NCBI RefSeq assembly: GCF_023698535.1
Contig: NZ_JALJCL010000003.1
Span: 248,001-312,000 of the forward strand
DNA: 64,000 nt
Source of the DNA: Halorientalis regularis
GTDB lineage: Archaea; Halobacteriota; Halobacteria; Halobacteriales; Haloarculaceae
Direction of reading: 5' to 3'
In this document: one piece after another, positions 61,545 to 64,000 of the stretch
Position numbering within the stretch: the stretch's first letter is position 1
How the letters are laid out: the number at the start of each line of letters is the position of its first letter
The notes under the pieces: model-generated
What the model was told of the DNA's origin: nothing
The model's input: the letters and a program-made list of their open reading frames with translations, nothing else
The model's database searches: none
Position numbers and translations under genes: made by a program

Positions 61545-64000
61545 GTTCACAACTCCCCTCAAATATCCAACCCGGGTCTGTCGTAGAAAACCGGAATCGT
61601 CTATGGAGAGTTGACGCTGTAAATGGTAGCGTTGTTACGGCTACTCCTTTAGACGGAAACACCGGCGATAGGCATCGATTCTATGTGCCGGTCGAGAACA
61701 TCGAGGAAGGAAGGCTGGAACCACCGGATTCAGAGAAAATCGGCAACCCAGAATTTCAGCGTCTTCTGAATCGAGCTTACCGTCTCTCGATGCTACACGG
61801 GACAGCCCCACTTGTGAGTCTCCAGCGATCAAGGGTGATCCCGACTGAATACCAGCTTACTCCAGTTGTGATGGCTCTGGATATGCCCCGTGTCCGGATG
61901 CTACTGGCGGATGACGTCGGTCTTGGGAAAACTATCGAGGCGGGGCTCATCACCAGCGAGCTTATGGCTCGCAACAAAGCGGATCGAATTCTCATCATCA
62001 CGCCTGCGAATCTTCGGGAACAATGGCGGGAGGCGTTCAATTATTTCTTCCACATTGATGCGGACATCATCAGCCGACGCCACCGGAAGGCGATGGAGAA
62101 GGAGATTCCACCGGGAACCAGTCCGTGGGAACACTTCTCGAAGCTAATCGTCAGCATCGACTATGCCAAGCAAAACAGCGTTCGGCACGAAATTCTCGAT
62201 CAAGACTGGGATCTCGTGATCATTGACGAGGCACATCAAGCGGCGAAGCCTCACGAATCTGGGGCAAACGAAACGGTTGATATGCAACGTTGGGATTTTG
62301 CTACCGAAATCACCGACCACGCAGAACACTGTCTCCTCTTGACGGCCACGCCGCACAACGGTTACACTGATTCCTTCGCCAGTCTGATCCGAATGCTTGA
62401 CGTCGACGCTGTCTCCGGGCCTCGACACGACCCCACGATTCATCGAGAAGTCGCTCGAAAGCACGTCGTTCAACGCCGGAGAGATGACGTCAAACAATGG
62501 TTCTCCGATAGTGACGGGAAAAGTCCCTTCCCAGAACGTGACCAAGACGAGGTTCGGGTCACACCGACGAAGTACGAACAAGAGACGTACGACGCCGTCA
62601 GAGAGTATGGTGAACTGCTGATGTCGTCCGCCCAGCGTTCCAGTTCTAAGAGCCAAACGCTGGCACGCTGGTCCGTTATCCACTTCCTCAAGCGAGCGCT
62701 GAGCAGTCCAGAGGCACTCCGACAATCACTGAAGAATCGTCAAGACAAGCTCGAAGGCCGGTTGGATGATCTCGACGAGGAAGATACACAGACTGTAATC
62801 GAGGAGACTGCCGGGATTTCTGAATCGATGGCACAGGCAAATGCACTCGACGACGATCCCGGAGAGGAGTATAGCGAGGAGGAAGTCGGAGAGCGAGTTG
62901 AACGGGTTGTCACCGGTGACAAGGCCGCTATCGAACAAGAGCTGGAAGTCCTCGAAGGCGTCGCAGAGAAGGCGGAAAAGGTCACTAAAACCCGTGACGC
63001 AAAGCTACAGCAACTCCTCGACGAAACCCTTCCCAATCGGTTCCAGTACCCCCGTGTCATCATCTTCACAAAGTACGTGGACACGCTGGAGTACCTCGAA
63101 GAGCAGATCAAGGACTCGCAGAGCGACGAGACCGATGTCTTCACCCTTCACGGGTCTCTTAACGAAGCCCAGCGGAAAGAGCGCTTCAAGGAGTTTGAGG
63201 ACTCCACACGGGGCGTCCTCATCGCTACCGACGTCATCAGCGAGGGGATGAATCTCCAGCACGCCGCAAACCAGATCATTCACTACGAGCTGCCGTGGAA
63301 CCCGAACCGGCTGGAACAACGGAATGGTCGAATCGACCGGTACGGACAGAAGAACGACGAGGTCGTCATCCGGACGATGGTCGTCGAGGACCAAATGGAC
63401 GTCGCCATCCTCGAAAAGCTGGTTCAGAAAGCGAACAACATTAGACAGGAGTACGGGTTCTCACCGCCGTACTTCGGTGACGACGAGGGGATCCTCGAAC
63501 TCCTCAAAGACGAAGGGATCGACGCCGGGGTTCCACAGGCGACACTCGAAGAGTTCGGAGGAGGTACCACACCATCTGAGCGAGACAGTGCAAGCGTCTT
63601 CGACGACGAGACGCTCGACCGAATCAAGTCAGAGTCCTTCTACGGTCACACCGAAGTCGGGCTACAAGAGGTGCAAAAGCGCAAAGAAGAGACGCACCAG
63701 CGGATTGGCGGGCAGGGCAGCTTGGAGCAGTTCGTAAAGAGTGCCCTGAACCTGTTCAGCTGTTCGTATGACATGAACGTCCAAGGGCACCTCGACATAG
63801 AGGTCACCGCTGATCGGCTTCAAGGGCCGGACATCGAGCGAGAGTACGAGGATGTGACGTTCGACCCGAACGAGGCATCCCAGTCCTCCGATACGGAGAT
63901 GCTCGACATCGCTCACCCACTCGTGCAGCGGCTTATCGAAGCAGTCAAGGAAACTGCATTAACCGACGAGGAACGGTACGGGCGGACGGCCATACGGGGA
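61541..64000 (+). CDS. drmD: DISARM system SNF2-like helicase DrmD (3' end outside window)
   Basis: 820 codons without a stop run to the window end. An in-frame stop at 61535 forces the ATG at 61541. The SNF2/DEAD helicase motifs are in order: Q-like IPTEYQLTPVVMAL, Walker A LLADDVGLGKTIEAGLI (about residues 121-137), Ia LIITPANLREQW, II VIIDEAHQAAK (about 228), III LLLTATPHNGY, IV VIIFTKYVDTLEYL, V VLIATDVISEGMNLQHA, VI NRLEQRNGRIDRYGQ. The N-terminal 100 residues (GSVVENRNRLWRVDAVNGSV) match DrmD rather than generic SNF2 or RapA. In class 1 DISARM it acts with an adenine methylase, DrmA, DrmB and DrmC against incoming phage DNA. Those partners would lie downstream. Confidence 0.85.
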   Translation, partial: MSSQLPSNIQPGSVVENRNRLWRVDAVNGSVVTATPLDGNTGDRHRFYVPVENIEEGRLEPPDSEKIGNPEFQRLLNRAYRLSMLHGTAPLVSLQRSRVIPTEYQLTPVVMALDMPRVRMLLADDVGLGKTIEAGLITSELMARNKADRILIITPANLREQWREAFNYFFHIDADIISRRHRKAMEKEIPPGTSPWEHFSKLIVSIDYAKQNSVRHEILDQDWDLVIIDEAHQAAKPHESGANETVDMQRWDFATEITDHAEHCLLLTATPHNGYTDSFASLIRMLDVDAVSGPRHDPTIHREVARKHVVQRRRDDVKQWFSDSDGKSPFPERDQDEVRVTPTKYEQETYDAVREYGELLMSSAQRSSSKSQTLARWSVIHFLKRALSSPEALRQSLKNRQDKLEGRLDDLDEEDTQTVIEETAGISESMAQANALDDDPGEEYSEEEVGERVERVVTGDKAAIEQELEVLEGVAEKAEKVTKTRDAKLQQLLDETLPNRFQYPRVIIFTKYVDTLEYLEEQIKDSQSDETDVFTLHGSLNEAQRKERFKEFEDSTRGVLIATDVISEGMNLQHAANQIIHYELPWNPNRLEQRNGRIDRYGQKNDEVVIRTMVVEDQMDVAILEKLVQKANNIRQEYGFSPPYFGDDEGILELLKDEGIDAGVPQATLEEFGGGTTPSERDSASVFDDETLDRIKSESFYGHTEVGLQEVQKRKEETHQRIGGQGSLEQFVKSALNLFSCSYDMNVQGHLDIEVTADRLQGPDIEREYEDVTFDPNEASQSSDTEMLDIAHPLVQRLIEAVKETALTDEERYGRTAIRG

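Overview
The window is a piece of a halophilic archaeon's chromosome (class Halobacteria; gene content and order suggest a Haloarcula/Halomicrobium-like relative, which is an inference). The evidence is direct: high G+C, strongly acidic proteins, many bacterio-opsin-activator-type (HTH_10) regulators, TATA boxes placed about 26 bases before start codons (leaderless transcripts), Tat signal peptides with twin Arg, the halophilic plant-type 2Fe-2S ferredoxin, tiaS, and several haloarchaea-only small proteins.

Bases 1-47,817 are ordinary chromosomal core, densely packed on both strands. In order they hold: an AIM24 protein and a two-gene sensor kinase/BAT regulator group; small membrane and soluble proteins; an NCS2 purine permease; a NifU-like Fe-S protein; pyrE with small membrane proteins; a glutaredoxin; a COG1395 DNA-binding regulator; tiaS; a succinylglutamate desuccinylase-like enzyme; a PhoU/TrkA_C double protein; citrate synthase; Sua5; a coupled glutaredoxin/redoxin pair; a CNNM/CBS membrane protein; a 7TM sensor kinase; two PiT phosphate permeases (25.1 and 46.1 kb); cysteine synthase; KatG; a DJ-1 protein; upp; a KaiC-like ATPase; an ACT protein coupled to a 2Fe-2S protein; an enolase-superfamily dehydratase coupled to an SDR; hisB and hisA, separated by a complete Tat-lipoprotein ABC importer; and ferredoxin. 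The core carries several fresh scars: a truncated alpha/beta hydrolase (4.6 kb), a RidA gene with an internal deletion (6.5 kb), a gene with one in-frame stop (24.6 kb), and a 77-bp stray copy of part of the PiT gene (24.2 kb). It also has three copies of a complex palindromic intergenic element with two T tracts (8.8, 14.7 and 19.0 kb).

At the stop codon of the ferredoxin gene (47.8 kb) the character changes abruptly. From there to the end the DNA is AT-richer, intergenic gaps are long, and most proteins are unrecognised: an accessory, probably defence-related, island. Its first 2.9 kb, two unknown minus-strand genes, lies between diverged direct repeats of about 180 bp. Next come a strong candidate structured RNA (about 51.0-51.3 kb) in front of a possible nuclease gene, several small zinc-finger and hypothetical proteins, a large GHKL ATPase with a possible nuclease tail, a tRNA-like remnant with only acceptor stem and T arm, a ribbon-helix-helix regulator pair, winged-helix and hypothetical proteins, and finally the first 820 codons of a SNF2-type helicase recognised as DrmD, the class 1 DISARM anti-phage helicase. 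drmD is translationally coupled to a 45-codon leader ORF with its own leaderless promoter; the rest of the DISARM operon would lie beyond base 64,000.
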